NCBI RefSeq assembly: GCF_020731145.1
Contig: NZ_JAJFZN010000002.1
Span: 744,001 to 808,000, forward strand
Reading direction: 5' to 3'
Length of the DNA: 64,000 nt
Source: Sneathiella sp. HT1-7
GTDB taxonomy: Bacteria; Pseudomonadota; Alphaproteobacteria; Sneathiellales; Sneathiellaceae
A program made the position numbers and the translations under genes. A model generated the notes under the pieces. The model had not been told where the DNA came from. It saw nothing but the letters and a program-made list of their open reading frames with translations, and did not search any database. Below are positions 8,296-16,191 of this stretch, in pieces. Positions within the stretch are counted from its first letter, which is position 1. Each line of letters opens with the position of its first letter.

Positions 8296-8910
8296 CTATT
8301 TCCGGTCCGCGAGTGCAAGGCCGATCCCGGCGGCAAACAGGAAGCCGCCGGTGATCCGGTTGCGGATATTCTGATAGCGGAGCATCAAGGGCCGAAGCGC
8401 GCCCGCGAATAACGCCCAGAGCGCATCACCGAGGGTGACAACCGACAAAAAGACGAAAGCGACCAGTGAGAGTTGCGCTATATAGTTTCCCTCCGGTGCG
8501 ACAAACTGCGGCAGCAGCGCCGCGTTGAAGACCAGGGTTTTGGGGTTCAGTATCGCCACCAACAGTCCGCGCCAGAAGAGCGTCCAGACTGGGGCCGGGA
8601 CGGCGCGAACGGCGGAGAGATCCTCCACCGGGGTCACCCAGCTTTTGATGCCAAGCCAGAGGAGATAGGCGACACCCACCCATTTCAGCCAAAACAGGAT
8701 ATCGGCGGCAATTTGCAGCAGAGTGCCGATTCCAAACACGACAAGCAATAACTGTATGCCGACGCCAGCCGTTGTCCCGACTACCGTGCAAAGGCCATAT
8801 AATGCCCCATACCGCAAGGAGTTTGCGACCGTCAGCGCGACATTCGGTCCTGGTATGGCGACGAGGCCGAAGGTGATCAGGACGAGAGCTAAAAGCGAAT
8901 CCATTTGCAT
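8296..8910 (-). CDS. LysE/RhtB family amino-acid exporter
   Basis: 204 residues with about six hydrophobic segments. The family signature near the N-terminus is present: AIPGPNVALTVANSLRYG (residues about 18-35), followed by GTTAGV and later the NPKTLVFNAALLPQF motif (around residue 122) that characterises LysE/RhtB permeases. The family exports amino acids and related metabolites by proton antiport across the inner membrane. Start codons at 8910 and 8904 are both possible; neither has a strong Shine-Dalgarno. It converges with the tail operon and sits alone, and the substrate cannot be predicted. Confidence 0.85.
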   Translation of the reverse strand: MQMDSLLALVLITFGLVAIPGPNVALTVANSLRYGALYGLCTVVGTTAGVGIQLLLVVFGIGTLLQIAADILFWLKWVGVAYLLWLGIKSWVTPVEDLSAVRAVPAPVWTLFWRGLLVAILNPKTLVFNAALLPQFVAPEGNYIAQLSLVAFVFLSVVTLGDALWALFAGALRPLMLRYQNIRNRITGGFLFAAGIGLALADRK

Positions 8911-9218
8911 AAAATACCATAAATCAGGGTGCGGACAATCGCATTTTCATAAAGCTGTCACAGGGTTTCAGTATGGCTTCGGGGTTAAATAGTCCCCAAC
9001 CGATTCCGTAATCAGGGAAGGAAAAGGGGATAACGAGGGAAATTTTGGTTTTATGTTGGAATAATTAACTATATTTGAGAATTTTCTGGATTTTAGTCAA
9101 AAAATTGGTAGAATTTGCCTATTAATCATCGAAAAATTTGTAGTTTGTTGTATTTTCAACAGTCGCTTTTCCGACGGTCAGTTGATTGGACAAAATTCAT
9201 TTTGAATGGAGACCGCCC
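8911..9218. other. AT-rich intergenic region with no gene seen
   Basis: About 300 bases with clearly higher AT content than the surroundings, especially 9040-9170 where long A and T runs occur. It separates the divergent LysE gene from the small exported protein gene at 9219, so it probably holds promoters for both. I could not identify a convincing -35/-10 pair, an operator palindrome or an RNA gene. GGAGA at about 9208-9212 is the ribosome binding site of the 9219 gene. Confidence 0.4.
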
Positions 9219-9614
9219 ATGACATTCAAATATTTGAATATAAAGCTCAGCGTTATTGCGCTGGGTCTTATCGTTGTTTTGGCAACATCATCACTTCTTG
9301 GTGCTAATGAGCAAGCGAGCGCGGCCACCACGTCGGTGGACTGCGGCAAGGTGTTGTCCGGACAGGTGCAATCATGTGAGGACGGAGTGGCCGGCGCCAC
9401 ATTTGTGAAAGCGGCCTCAACAGCTTGGCTCCTGCCGCCCCAGCAATCGAAAGTGGCGAACGATGGCATCAAATCTGTAAGCGTGAGTGGCACGGAGGAA
9501 AGCGGAGTTTCCACTAGCGGCTTGCCAGGTGAAGCATTCATCCTTTTTATGGCCGCCCTTGCGGGCATCGCTTTTCTTGGCCGCCGAAGAAAGATGCGGT
9601 TTCGCAGAAACTAG
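9219..9614 (+). CDS. Small exported protein with C-terminal sorting-signal-like tail
   Basis: 131 residues. An N-terminal signal sequence (hydrophobic run VIALGLIVVLATSSLLGA, cleavage probably near residue 33) is followed by a short Ser/Thr-rich mature region with two cysteines (VDCGKV and QSCEDG). The C-terminus is tripartite: LPGEAF, a 13-16 residue hydrophobic span (ILFMAALAGIAFL), then a basic cluster (GRRRKMRFRR). This resembles PEP-CTERM or VPLPA-CTERM sorting signals handled by exosortases, although the exact PEP motif is absent. The ATG at 9219 was preferred to TTG 9186 because of GGAGA just upstream. The gene is isolated, and no exosortase is visible in the window. Confidence 0.55.
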   Translation: MTFKYLNIKLSVIALGLIVVLATSSLLGANEQASAATTSVDCGKVLSGQVQSCEDGVAGATFVKAASTAWLLPPQQSKVANDGIKSVSVSGTEESGVSTSGLPGEAFILFMAALAGIAFLGRRRKMRFRRN

Positions 9615-9724
9615 CCTCGACCGAGTGAGGCGGTTAGGCGATGGGCTTGAATAATTGCCGGCTTTTTCAACGAAATACGCGAAATTTAAGCTTTGATTAG
9701 GGTCTCCCCGCTAGTTTGTCGTGC

Positions 9725-10468
9725 ATGGAAATGACGCATACAGTTAAGCCAACAACTTGTCTTCTTGAGGCGTTCCGTTTTGTGATCGGGCACCGCTGGT
9801 CCTGCCTGTTCCGGGCGGTGCCGGTGGTGATGATGACGGGGCTGATTGCCTGGTTGGAAACCAATATTCTGGCGGCTGCGGAATATTTTCGCCTGGTTGT
9901 AAATGAAATTTTCTACGCGATCTTTGCTGTCTATTGGCATCGCTTTACAGTATTCAAGTTTGAGCGACGCAACCCGTCCTTCGGGCTGCATTTCGGCCTT
10001 CGGGAAATTAAGTTCGCCGGATCGATGCTGGTCTATGTGGTCATTACTTACCTGCTGGCGCGCCTCTATGTGGTGAGCGGGGGGGATGCCTCCAGCGCGT
10101 CGATCGTGCTGTTTGTGGCGCTGCTCTGTCTTTGTTTTATGCCGCTGATGTTCGTCTTTCCGGCCATCGCTCTCGATCAGCCGTTGGCGCTCAAAGAATT
10201 TGCCAGAACGATAATCGATATGTTCCTGCCGCTCCTCGGCACGTTACTGCTGGGACTGGTGGCGGTGATCGGGCTTTATGTCCTGATATATATGCCGATG
10301 CTGCTGCTGATCCTGATGAACAAGCCGGATCTGGCGGGAATTGTATTCTTTGTGCTGTCCAGCTTCCTGATCATGCCCTTTATCATGGCTGTATTTATCT
10401 CATTCCTTTCGATCCTCTTTCGGGAAACTATCGGCATTCGGCCAATTAATTACGGCGCTCCTTATTGA
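9725..10468 (+). CDS. Polytopic membrane protein of unknown function
   Basis: About 247 residues with roughly six hydrophobic segments; short polar connectors include FKFERRNPSFGLHFG near residue 85. I do not recognise a family. The layout (six helices in about 250 residues, no cofactor or transport motif) resembles uncharacterised integral proteins of the DUF4013/YciC-like sort, but no diagnostic residue was found. Start codons at TTG 9716, ATG 9725 and ATG 9731 are all possible and none has a clear ribosome binding site; 9725 was chosen arbitrarily as the first ATG. It ends 57 bases before the GFA gene and could be co-transcribed with it. Confidence 0.6.
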   Translation: MEMTHTVKPTTCLLEAFRFVIGHRWSCLFRAVPVVMMTGLIAWLETNILAAAEYFRLVVNEIFYAIFAVYWHRFTVFKFERRNPSFGLHFGLREIKFAGSMLVYVVITYLLARLYVVSGGDASSASIVLFVALLCLCFMPLMFVFPAIALDQPLALKEFARTIIDMFLPLLGTLLLGLVAVIGLYVLIYMPMLLLILMNKPDLAGIVFFVLSSFLIMPFIMAVFISFLSILFRETIGIRPINYGAPY

Positions 10469-10525
10469 GGCTTGCCGAGGGAAGATAATTTTCCTAACGT
10501 TCCTGTAACGCAGAGGAAAATGATC

Positions 10526-10993
10526 ATGAGCGAGATTATTGAGGGGGGATGTGCTTGCGGCGATGTTCGCTACAAGCTGCAGATACCGCCGTTATTTGTG
10601 CATTGCTGCCATTGTCGCGAATGCCAGACCCATTCGGGCAGCGCTTTTGTCATCAATGCCTTGGTTGAGACGGACCGGATTGATCATTTCAGCGGCGAGC
10701 TTGTTGCTATTTCCGTGCCCACCAACAGCGGGGGCCCGCATGACATATATCATTGCGTGCGCTGCCAGACAGCCCTCTGGAGTGACTATGGACGGCGTGC
10801 CGGGATGCGATTTTTGCGCGTCGGTACGCTGGATGATCCTGCGAAGCTTCCGCCGGATGTTCATATTTTTACACGCTCCAAACTTCCCTGGGTCACCCTG
10901 CCGGAAGATGTACCGGCGTTCCGGGTCTATTATGATATGAAGGAAGTCTGGCCGGCGGACAGGCTCGCCCGGCGTCACGCAATTAAAAAATAA
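10526..10993 (+). CDS. GFA (glutathione-dependent formaldehyde-activating) family protein
   Basis: 155 residues. The zinc-binding cysteines typical of the GFA/CENP-V fold are present: GGCACGDVRY near the start, HCCHCRECQ around residues 31-39, and HCVRCQTALWSDYG around residue 76. Founding members were proposed to condense formaldehyde with glutathione, but most family members have no proven substrate, so a specific reaction should not be assumed. The ATG at 10526 is used because AGAGGA (10512-10517) sits 8 bases upstream; an upstream TTG at 10472 would add non-conserved residues. It is followed 11 bases later by the PanE-like reductase gene, likely in the same operon. Confidence 0.85.
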   Translation: MSEIIEGGCACGDVRYKLQIPPLFVHCCHCRECQTHSGSAFVINALVETDRIDHFSGELVAISVPTNSGGPHDIYHCVRCQTALWSDYGRRAGMRFLRVGTLDDPAKLPPDVHIFTRSKLPWVTLPEDVPAFRVYYDMKEVWPADRLARRHAIKK

Positions 10994-11004
10994 GGAAAAA
11001 AACA

Positions 11005-11928
11005 GTGAAAATCGGAATTGTCGGCGCAGGTGCCATTGGCGGATATTTTGCGGCCCAGCTGGTTGAGGCGGGATATGAGGTTGTGGTGCTGGCGCGCGGA
11101 AAGAACCGCGAGGTGCTTGAGCGCGACGGGCTTACCCTTACGTCGGAAAAAGGCGTTCTCACTGTGAAATTCGCGGCCGTCTCTGACAGTCCGGCGGAGC
11201 TTGGTGTTTGCGATGTGGTACTGTTCACGGTAAAGGGGCAGTCAACAGATCAGGCGGCGGAGGATATGCGGCCCATGATCGGCCCCAAAACCGAGATTAT
11301 CAGCCTGCAAAACGGCCTTTACGGGATTGAGCGGCTGGCCGCTAAATATGATGAGGGTCAGCTCTCGCCGGGCATTACGTATATTCCGGCGGTGGTTGAG
11401 GCACCGGGGCAGGTGTTGCGAACGGGCAGCCTGACGCGGACAGTTTTCGGTCCTCTCCATCCGCGTGACATGGAGATCCATGATGAACTGGCCGCGGCAC
11501 TTCAAAAACACGGAACCGATGCCATTGCTCTCAAAGAGCCGATGAAGGAAATCTGGACGAAATATGTCGTTCTGGCGCCCTTTCATCTGATTGGATGCCT
11601 GACCCGGTTGCCGGTTGGCGGCTGGATCGGGACGGAGGAAATGCAGGATCTTTTCCTGCGCGCGATGAAGGAAATTTGTGCGCTTGGCCGGGCCAAGGGC
11701 GCCGATGTGCCCGATACCATCGCCGAGAAACAGGTGCATTTCGTTAAGACCACCGCCAACCCGAAAACCAAGGCGTCGATGCTGGAGGATCTGGAGCGGG
11801 GCAAGCCGCTGGAGCTGGAAAGCATTGTCGGCTGGGTCTGCCGGGAGAGCAAGAAACTCGGCCTTGAAAGCCCGATCCATGACATGGCCTATGCACTTCT
11901 GCTCGCGCATAAGGATGGCCATCCCTAA
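11005..11928 (+). CDS. 2-dehydropantoate 2-reductase family (PanE/ApbA-like) oxidoreductase
   Basis: 307 residues, GTG start with AAGGA at 10992-10996. The N-terminal Rossmann fold shows the GAGAIGGYFAAQL dinucleotide-binding motif (residues 7-19). The C-terminal helical domain includes KEIWTKYVVLAPF with the conserved lysine around residue 180. PanE reduces 2-dehydropantoate to pantoate with NADPH in pantothenate synthesis, but alphaproteobacteria usually hold several paralogues acting on other 2-oxo acids. With no pan genes nearby, the biosynthetic role is uncertain. Its stop overlaps the stop of the convergent transporter gene by four bases. Confidence 0.85.
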   Translation: MKIGIVGAGAIGGYFAAQLVEAGYEVVVLARGKNREVLERDGLTLTSEKGVLTVKFAAVSDSPAELGVCDVVLFTVKGQSTDQAAEDMRPMIGPKTEIISLQNGLYGIERLAAKYDEGQLSPGITYIPAVVEAPGQVLRTGSLTRTVFGPLHPRDMEIHDELAAALQKHGTDAIALKEPMKEIWTKYVVLAPFHLIGCLTRLPVGGWIGTEEMQDLFLRAMKEICALGRAKGADVPDTIAEKQVHFVKTTANPKTKASMLEDLERGKPLELESIVGWVCRESKKLGLESPIHDMAYALLLAHKDGHP

Positions 11929-13079
11929 CCCACGGGCACCGCGAAAATCGTGATAAAGAGAAGCAGTGCCGCCAGCAGGGCGAGCGCGACCCTGTGGCCT
12001 GTCTTTTCCGCGACCTCCAGCCCGACAAGGCATTGCAGGAAGTAATAGAAGGCGAAGGCGCGCGAGGCAAGGGCGAGGATCTGGAAGGTATCTGCCGTCC
12101 AGGTGAGCAGAATGGCGAAGCCGCAGATAATTACATAGGTAAGCCGGACCGAGAGCCGGTGCCCAGTCATTTCCAGCAGATTGCCCGACGCACTGATGGC
12201 GTCGGCGGTGGCGGCGCTGAACTGGCTGAACACGGCCGCGAGTACGAGTGGCGGGGCAAGCCAGAAGGCGACCTCCTGAGCGAGCTCGATCAGCGCATTG
12301 CCGGAGACATCACCGCCCAGAATATGCATTAGCGGCAGAGAGACTGCGACAAACAGAATATAAACCGCGGTGGAGATAAGTTGCGAATTCCGGCTGGCCT
12401 TAATGCGGGTTTCAGCGTCGAACTCATCGCCGAGATAGCGGGTTGTCTCAAACCCCTGGACGACGATCAGGGTGCCCGCGAGGACCGTCACAATCTCCCA
12501 GGCCGAATGATCGGGAAGGGGCGGCAGGGTGACCGGTCCGGCGGAGATAACGCCTGCGTCATACCAAGCGAAGCTGCCGATCACCAGGAAGATGATGGCA
12601 ATGGTCGTGATCAGTGACCAGCGCTCCAGCCCCTCCAGCATCTTGAGGCCCTTGGCGAACCCGATAAACAGGATAAAGGCGATGATCGCGGTGGTCATCA
12701 TCCGTTCGTTATACTCTGTATTGACCCCGAAAAAGCCAAGGCCGTAGGACGCGAGTATCCGCAGATAAAGCGTCACCGAGATGATATAGGCCGGGATCAG
12801 GGCGATATCGGACACCCGTTCGAACAGGGTGAGAAGCCGGGGGCCGCGCCCGGATTTCAACGCCGGTTCCGCCTTGGCGATATTGTGGCGAATGACCATG
12901 CCAACCGCATAGGCGATCGCGCAGATCGCCGCCATCGCGAACAGGGAAAAGGGTCCTGTCGTATCCGCCAGAAGTGAAATGATCACCAAAAACCCGCTTC
13001 CGAAGATGGAGGCGAGCGGCGTCGTCGTGCCGTGGATAAAGCGGGCGAACGGGCCTTTTGGGTGGGTTGGTGTGCGCAT
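11925..13079 (-). CDS. Polytopic membrane transporter, APC-superfamily-like
   Basis: 384 residues from the ATG at 13079, which has AAGGG five bases upstream; a longer start at 13136 lacks support. About eleven hydrophobic helices are visible. An unwound-helix glycine motif FGSGFLVIIS lies near residue 25 and VLAGTLIVVQGFETTRYLG is found in the middle, a pattern reminiscent of APC-superfamily permeases (helix 1 and helix 6 breaks). It is shorter than the usual 450-500 residues. I cannot assign a substrate. It is divergent from the lysis-like cassette with a 61-base gap and converges on the PanE-like gene. Confidence 0.65.
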   Translation of the reverse strand: MRTPTHPKGPFARFIHGTTTPLASIFGSGFLVIISLLADTTGPFSLFAMAAICAIAYAVGMVIRHNIAKAEPALKSGRGPRLLTLFERVSDIALIPAYIISVTLYLRILASYGLGFFGVNTEYNERMMTTAIIAFILFIGFAKGLKMLEGLERWSLITTIAIIFLVIGSFAWYDAGVISAGPVTLPPLPDHSAWEIVTVLAGTLIVVQGFETTRYLGDEFDAETRIKASRNSQLISTAVYILFVAVSLPLMHILGGDVSGNALIELAQEVAFWLAPPLVLAAVFSQFSAATADAISASGNLLEMTGHRLSVRLTYVIICGFAILLTWTADTFQILALASRAFAFYYFLQCLVGLEVAEKTGHRVALALLAALLLFITIFAVPVG

Positions 13080-13140
13080 CGGGACCCTTATCGGTTTTCT
13101 GATACCCAAGGCCAGTTTGCGGCCCCTAAGGAGCAAGGTA

Positions 13141-13605
13141 ATGATTATTCAGGACTTACGCGAGCTTATTGTCCGTCCGACATTGAACGCACTTCATATG
13201 GGCGGTGTGAATGCCGAAAATCTCATCCTCGGTACCGGATTGGTAGAGAGCGGCTTCAGGCATCTCCGGCAAATACGCGGGCCCGCACTCGGCTTCTATC
13301 AATGCGAACCCGCGACCTATGACGATATCCTTCACTATCTCGGGCGCCGCCCCGCGCTGCTTCGGCGGCTCCGGCTTCTCATGGCGGGGGAAGGGGTGCC
13401 GAAAGTTACCCAGCTTGTCTGGAACCTCAAATTCGCGACCGCGATCTGCCGCATCCATTACTGGCGCAAACCCGGCGCGATCCCCGATAATCTGGAGGGG
13501 CAGGCGGCCTATTGGAAGTGCCATTACAACACCGCGCTCGGGCGTGGCACGGTGGAAAAATACCTGGAAAGCGCCCATCCCTTAACAGAAGGAATAACCT
13601 CATGA
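13141..13605 (+). CDS. Phage-type lysozyme/transglycosylase-like protein
   Basis: 154 residues starting at ATG 13141. The N-terminal half reads LIVRPTLNALHMGG, then LILGTGLVESGFRHLRQIRG, then ALGFYQCEPATYDDI. This pattern recurs in small phage proteins encoded next to holins, and the LVES segment resembles the Glu-Ser of lytic transglycosylases, making Glu (about residue 38) the candidate catalytic acid. The C-terminal half is helical and basic. Its stop overlaps the start of a holin-like gene (ATGA) and a lipoprotein follows, as in phage lysis cassettes. Muralytic activity is inferred from motif and context, not certain. Confidence 0.6.
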   Translation: MIIQDLRELIVRPTLNALHMGGVNAENLILGTGLVESGFRHLRQIRGPALGFYQCEPATYDDILHYLGRRPALLRRLRLLMAGEGVPKVTQLVWNLKFATAICRIHYWRKPGAIPDNLEGQAAYWKCHYNTALGRGTVEKYLESAHPLTEGITS

Positions 13606-13778
13606 AGACCTATTTGCAGGGTAAGAAAACCTATGTCACGGCGGCCCTCGCCATTATCGCGGCGGTGGGCAGTTATCTGCTCGATGAAATTCCGACGCAG
13701 GATATGATCGAGGCGATTTTCGCGGCGCTGACTGCGATGACCATCCGCGCCGCCATCAAAACGGAGGCCACCAAATGA
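13602..13778 (+). CDS. Small phage holin-like membrane protein
   Basis: 58 residues from ATG 13602. The sequence starts MKTYLQGKKTY, followed by a hydrophobic helix (AALAIIAAVGSYLLD), a short acidic connector and a second amphipathic/hydrophobic helix (IEAIFAALTAMTIRAAI). Small two-helix proteins with a basic N-terminus and the QGKKTY opening are often found as phage holin-like genes. ATGA overlaps on both sides link it to the lysozyme-like gene and the lipoprotein gene, so the three are probably made together. Role in membrane permeabilisation is inferred. Confidence 0.6.
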   Translation: MKTYLQGKKTYVTAALAIIAAVGSYLLDEIPTQDMIEAIFAALTAMTIRAAIKTEATK

Positions 13779-14098
13779 GACGGATAATCATTGCAGCGCT
13801 CCTGCTGGGGCTGGCGGCCTGCGCCGCTCCGCTGGGCCAGCTCTCAGCGCGCGATCAGCTGCTCGTCACCTGTGACGGCCTCGCCACCACCATGGGGATC
13901 GTGAAGAATTTTATCCTTGATGGCACGATTGATGACCCGAGGACGCTCCGAGATATTCGCGGGGCTTCGGTGATTGTCGAGCAAAGCTGCACCCGCGACA
14001 CTGACTATATGTCGGCCTTGAACCGTCTTGCGGCGCAATCGGTGATTTTGCTGGAAGCGCGGCTTGCCGCCGAGACTGAAATCGAGGAGAGGAGTTAG
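13775..14098 (+). CDS. Small lipoprotein in the lysis-like cassette
   Basis: 107 residues. A lipoprotein signal peptide is evident: MRR, hydrophobic core, and lipobox LAAC with the modified cysteine at residue 16, followed by Ala-Ala. The residue after the lipidated Cys is not Asp, so outer-membrane sorting is expected. The mature part (about 92 residues) is helical with two further cysteines (VTCDGLA and EQSCTRD). Its place after an endolysin-like gene and a holin-like gene fits an outer-membrane spanin subunit or a lysis accessory lipoprotein, but no inner-membrane spanin partner is obvious. Start overlaps the preceding stop (ATGA). Confidence 0.6.
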   Translation: MRRIIIAALLLGLAACAAPLGQLSARDQLLVTCDGLATTMGIVKNFILDGTIDDPRTLRDIRGASVIVEQSCTRDTDYMSALNRLAAQSVILLEARLAAETEIEERS

Positions 14099-14101
14099 CC
14101 C

Positions 14102-14287
14102 ATGGAAATCACATCCGCCTCCATCATTGCCCTGATCGAGGGCGGCGCGTTCCTCGTGAACACCGCCCTCCGCGCTCAAAAGGGCGAGCTTAGCCAAGCT
14201 GAAATTGACGCCATCCTCAACCATGTGGGGGAGGAGGCGAGCGACCTCCGCCGTGTTATCGACGCCGCGCTTGAAAAGAACGGCTGA
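14102..14287 (+). CDS. Small helical protein at the end of the lysis-like cassette
   Basis: 61 residues. Predominantly helical with no membrane segment or signal peptide: ASIIALIEGGAFLVNTALRA, then an acidic C-terminal helix EIDAILNHVGEEASDLRRV. It begins three bases after the lipoprotein stop and is followed by a rho-independent terminator, so it is the last gene of the cassette. Short proteins of this kind commonly accompany phage holin and lysozyme genes, but I do not recognise a named family. Confidence 0.5.
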   Translation: MEITSASIIALIEGGAFLVNTALRAQKGELSQAEIDAILNHVGEEASDLRRVIDAALEKNG

Positions 14288-14296
14288 TCCAAACGA

Positions 14297-14330
14297 AAAG
14301 GGAGGCTCTCACCGGCCTCCCTTTATTATT
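14297..14330. terminator. Rho-independent terminator between convergent genes
   Basis: Perfect 10-base inverted repeat (AAAGGGAGGC at 14297-14306, GCCTCCCTTT at 14315-14324) with an 8-base loop, flanked by A-rich sequence on one side and T-rich on the other. It sits between the end of the lysis-like cassette and the convergent lipoprotein gene, so it probably serves both strands. Confidence 0.8.
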
Positions 14331-14347
14331 CCATCAGATTTTCCCGC

Positions 14348-14638
14348 CTAAAACGCCTTTTCCGGCTGCTCCGGCCAGAGCACGGTGTTGCAGCCTTTAC
14401 GCTCCGCCAGCTCCTTCACCGAGATATTCCGGTCGATCAGATCGTTGGCCTGACCGGAGGTGGCCGTCTTTCCCGCAAGCTCCGTCGCACGGTCCGTATT
14501 CGCCGTATACTCAACGTTCAAATCCTGACAGCTCGCTGTTTTGTCACTCTCGCGCAGGTTCGAATAATCTATCGGCGGCTCATTGATCGTGCAGGCAGCG
14601 AGGAGGGTGAGGCCGAGCAGAGCGACAGTGACTTTCAT
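14348..14638 (-). CDS. Small lipoprotein of unknown function
   Basis: 96 residues from the ATG at 14638, selected because GGAGA lies five bases upstream and because this start gives a canonical lipoprotein signal (MKVTVALLGLTLLAAC, lipidated Cys16); upstream in-frame starts would bury it. The mature part contains SCQDLNVEY and a KGCNTVLWP segment, leaving two cysteines that could pair. The central region is helical (NTDRATELAGKTATSGQ). No recognised domain. It is a single gene converging on the lysis-like cassette. Confidence 0.65.
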   Translation of the reverse strand: MKVTVALLGLTLLAACTINEPPIDYSNLRESDKTASCQDLNVEYTANTDRATELAGKTATSGQANDLIDRNISVKELAERKGCNTVLWPEQPEKAF

Positions 14639-14697
14639 TCCATTCTCCATATGCGATGGTTTATGCCACTCAACCACAGGCGTTTGACGCCGTCAAC

Positions 14698-16191
14698 TCA
14701 CGCTTTCCCGCTCACATATTCCGCTGCGGATTTGCCCGCGATCTTGCCGAAAACGGCGCCGTTCATCAGGCCGGTGCCGCCGGGATAGTTGTTATAGAAT
14801 ATCCCGCCAACAAGTTCCCCTGCCGCGAACAGGCCGGGAATGGGGTGATAGTCCGTGCTCTGGACCTTTGCCGCCGTATCGATGCGGAGGCCGCCGAAGG
14901 TGAACGTAATCCCGCAGGTGATGGCATAGGCTTCGAATGGCCCCTCGGTCAGCTGGTTGGCCCAATTGCTTTTGGGCAGCGCGAGGCCTTTCGTTGCGCG
15001 ACCATCTTTCACATTTGGATTAAAGGGAATATCGGTCTGGACGGCGTCGTTATAGGCCTTCACCGTTGCAATAAAACCTTCCGGGTCAACGCCTTCCAGT
15101 TTTTGGGCAAGGTCCTCAATTGTGTCGGCGGTGACTTTGGTCACCTCCCGAATGCGGTATTCATCGCGCAGGAGATGGAGCGTTTTCTGATCGAAAATCT
15201 GCCAGGCAAAATGACCGGGCTGAGCCAGCACTTCGCGGCCATATTTTGCGTAAGTGTAGTTGCGGAAATCCGCCCCCTCATCAACGAACCGCTCCCCCTT
15301 TGCATTCACGATAATACCAAAAGGGTAGGAATGTTTCTGGAATCCGTCACCGACGGCAAGGTCGCCAAACTCCGGCGCGTTCCGTTCCCATCCGACAGCA
15401 TGACAACCGGACCAGTTGCCGGCGCTGCTGGCGCCGATGTCCATTGCCATGCGAATGCCGTCGCCGGTGTTATAGGGGGTGCCGCGAACTTTTGCGAGAT
15501 CCCAGTTCGGCCCGAGATACCGCGTGCGCATTTCGGTATTCGCCTGAAAACCACCAGCGGCAAGGATAACGGATTTTGCGGAAACCTCCTCGATCTTGCC
15601 GTTGCGGCGTATTTTCACGCCGGTGACGCCCGCGCCATCGGTGAGCAGTTCCAGTGCGCGCGCCTCATACCAGACATCGATGCCGCGTTTTTTTGCAGAG
15701 CTTATCAGTGCCTCCACCAGGCCAGGACCGCCGCCCCAGGCCTCCACGGTAAGCCCGCCCCAGAATTTGAACTTCCCGTCCACCTTGAACGCCTGCCGCC
15801 CGTAGATCGGTACGAAGCGCACGCCCTTCTCGCGCATCCAGCGGATGGTGGAAAAGCTTTGCCGTACAAGGGTTTCGCAAAGGTCCGGGTCGGTGCGGTG
15901 CTGCGTCACGCGGAACATATCATCGAAGAACTGATCTTCGGTATAGGTGCCGAAATCGGTGGTGGCGATCTCGTTTTCCGTGAGGTCTGGCATCACGGCC
16001 TGTAAATCCTCAAGGCCGTTATAGGCGAAGCGGATTGCGCCGGCGGTAAAGCGCGAGTTGCCGCCGCTCACGTCCTCTGGAGCGCATTCCAGGACGAGCA
16101 CGCGTGCACCGTTTTCTTCGGCGCTTAGCGCGGCGCAAAGGGCGGCGTTTCCCGCGCCCACAACCACGACATCATATTGGCTGTCCGCCAT
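14698..16191 (-). CDS. FAD-dependent dehydrogenase, tricarballylate dehydrogenase (TcuA)-like
   Basis: 497 residues. The N-terminal FAD-binding motif VVVVGAGNAALCAALSA (residues 8-24) is followed by SGGNSRFTAGAIRF, typical of the fumarate reductase/succinate dehydrogenase flavoprotein family in the TcuA branch. Further family motifs are VILAAGGFQAN (around residue 216) and the C-terminal GELVGGIFYNNYPGGTGLM that contacts FAD. TcuA oxidises tricarballylate to cis-aconitate in Salmonella, but homologues act on many carboxylic acids, so substrate is open. It is the last gene of a three-gene operon: its ATG overlaps the stop of the HIBADH-type gene by one base. Confidence 0.8.
   Translation of the reverse strand: MADSQYDVVVVGAGNAALCAALSAEENGARVLVLECAPEDVSGGNSRFTAGAIRFAYNGLEDLQAVMPDLTENEIATTDFGTYTEDQFFDDMFRVTQHRTDPDLCETLVRQSFSTIRWMREKGVRFVPIYGRQAFKVDGKFKFWGGLTVEAWGGGPGLVEALISSAKKRGIDVWYEARALELLTDGAGVTGVKIRRNGKIEEVSAKSVILAAGGFQANTEMRTRYLGPNWDLAKVRGTPYNTGDGIRMAMDIGASSAGNWSGCHAVGWERNAPEFGDLAVGDGFQKHSYPFGIIVNAKGERFVDEGADFRNYTYAKYGREVLAQPGHFAWQIFDQKTLHLLRDEYRIREVTKVTADTIEDLAQKLEGVDPEGFIATVKAYNDAVQTDIPFNPNVKDGRATKGLALPKSNWANQLTEGPFEAYAITCGITFTFGGLRIDTAAKVQSTDYHPIPGLFAAGELVGGIFYNNYPGGTGLMNGAVFGKIAGKSAAEYVSGKA

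Noticed and set aside
14656-16005. A 449-codon plus-strand frame opposite the TcuA-like gene
   Set aside because: Codon-periodicity shadow; the minus-strand protein has full FAD-dehydrogenase motifs and accounts for the whole stretch.
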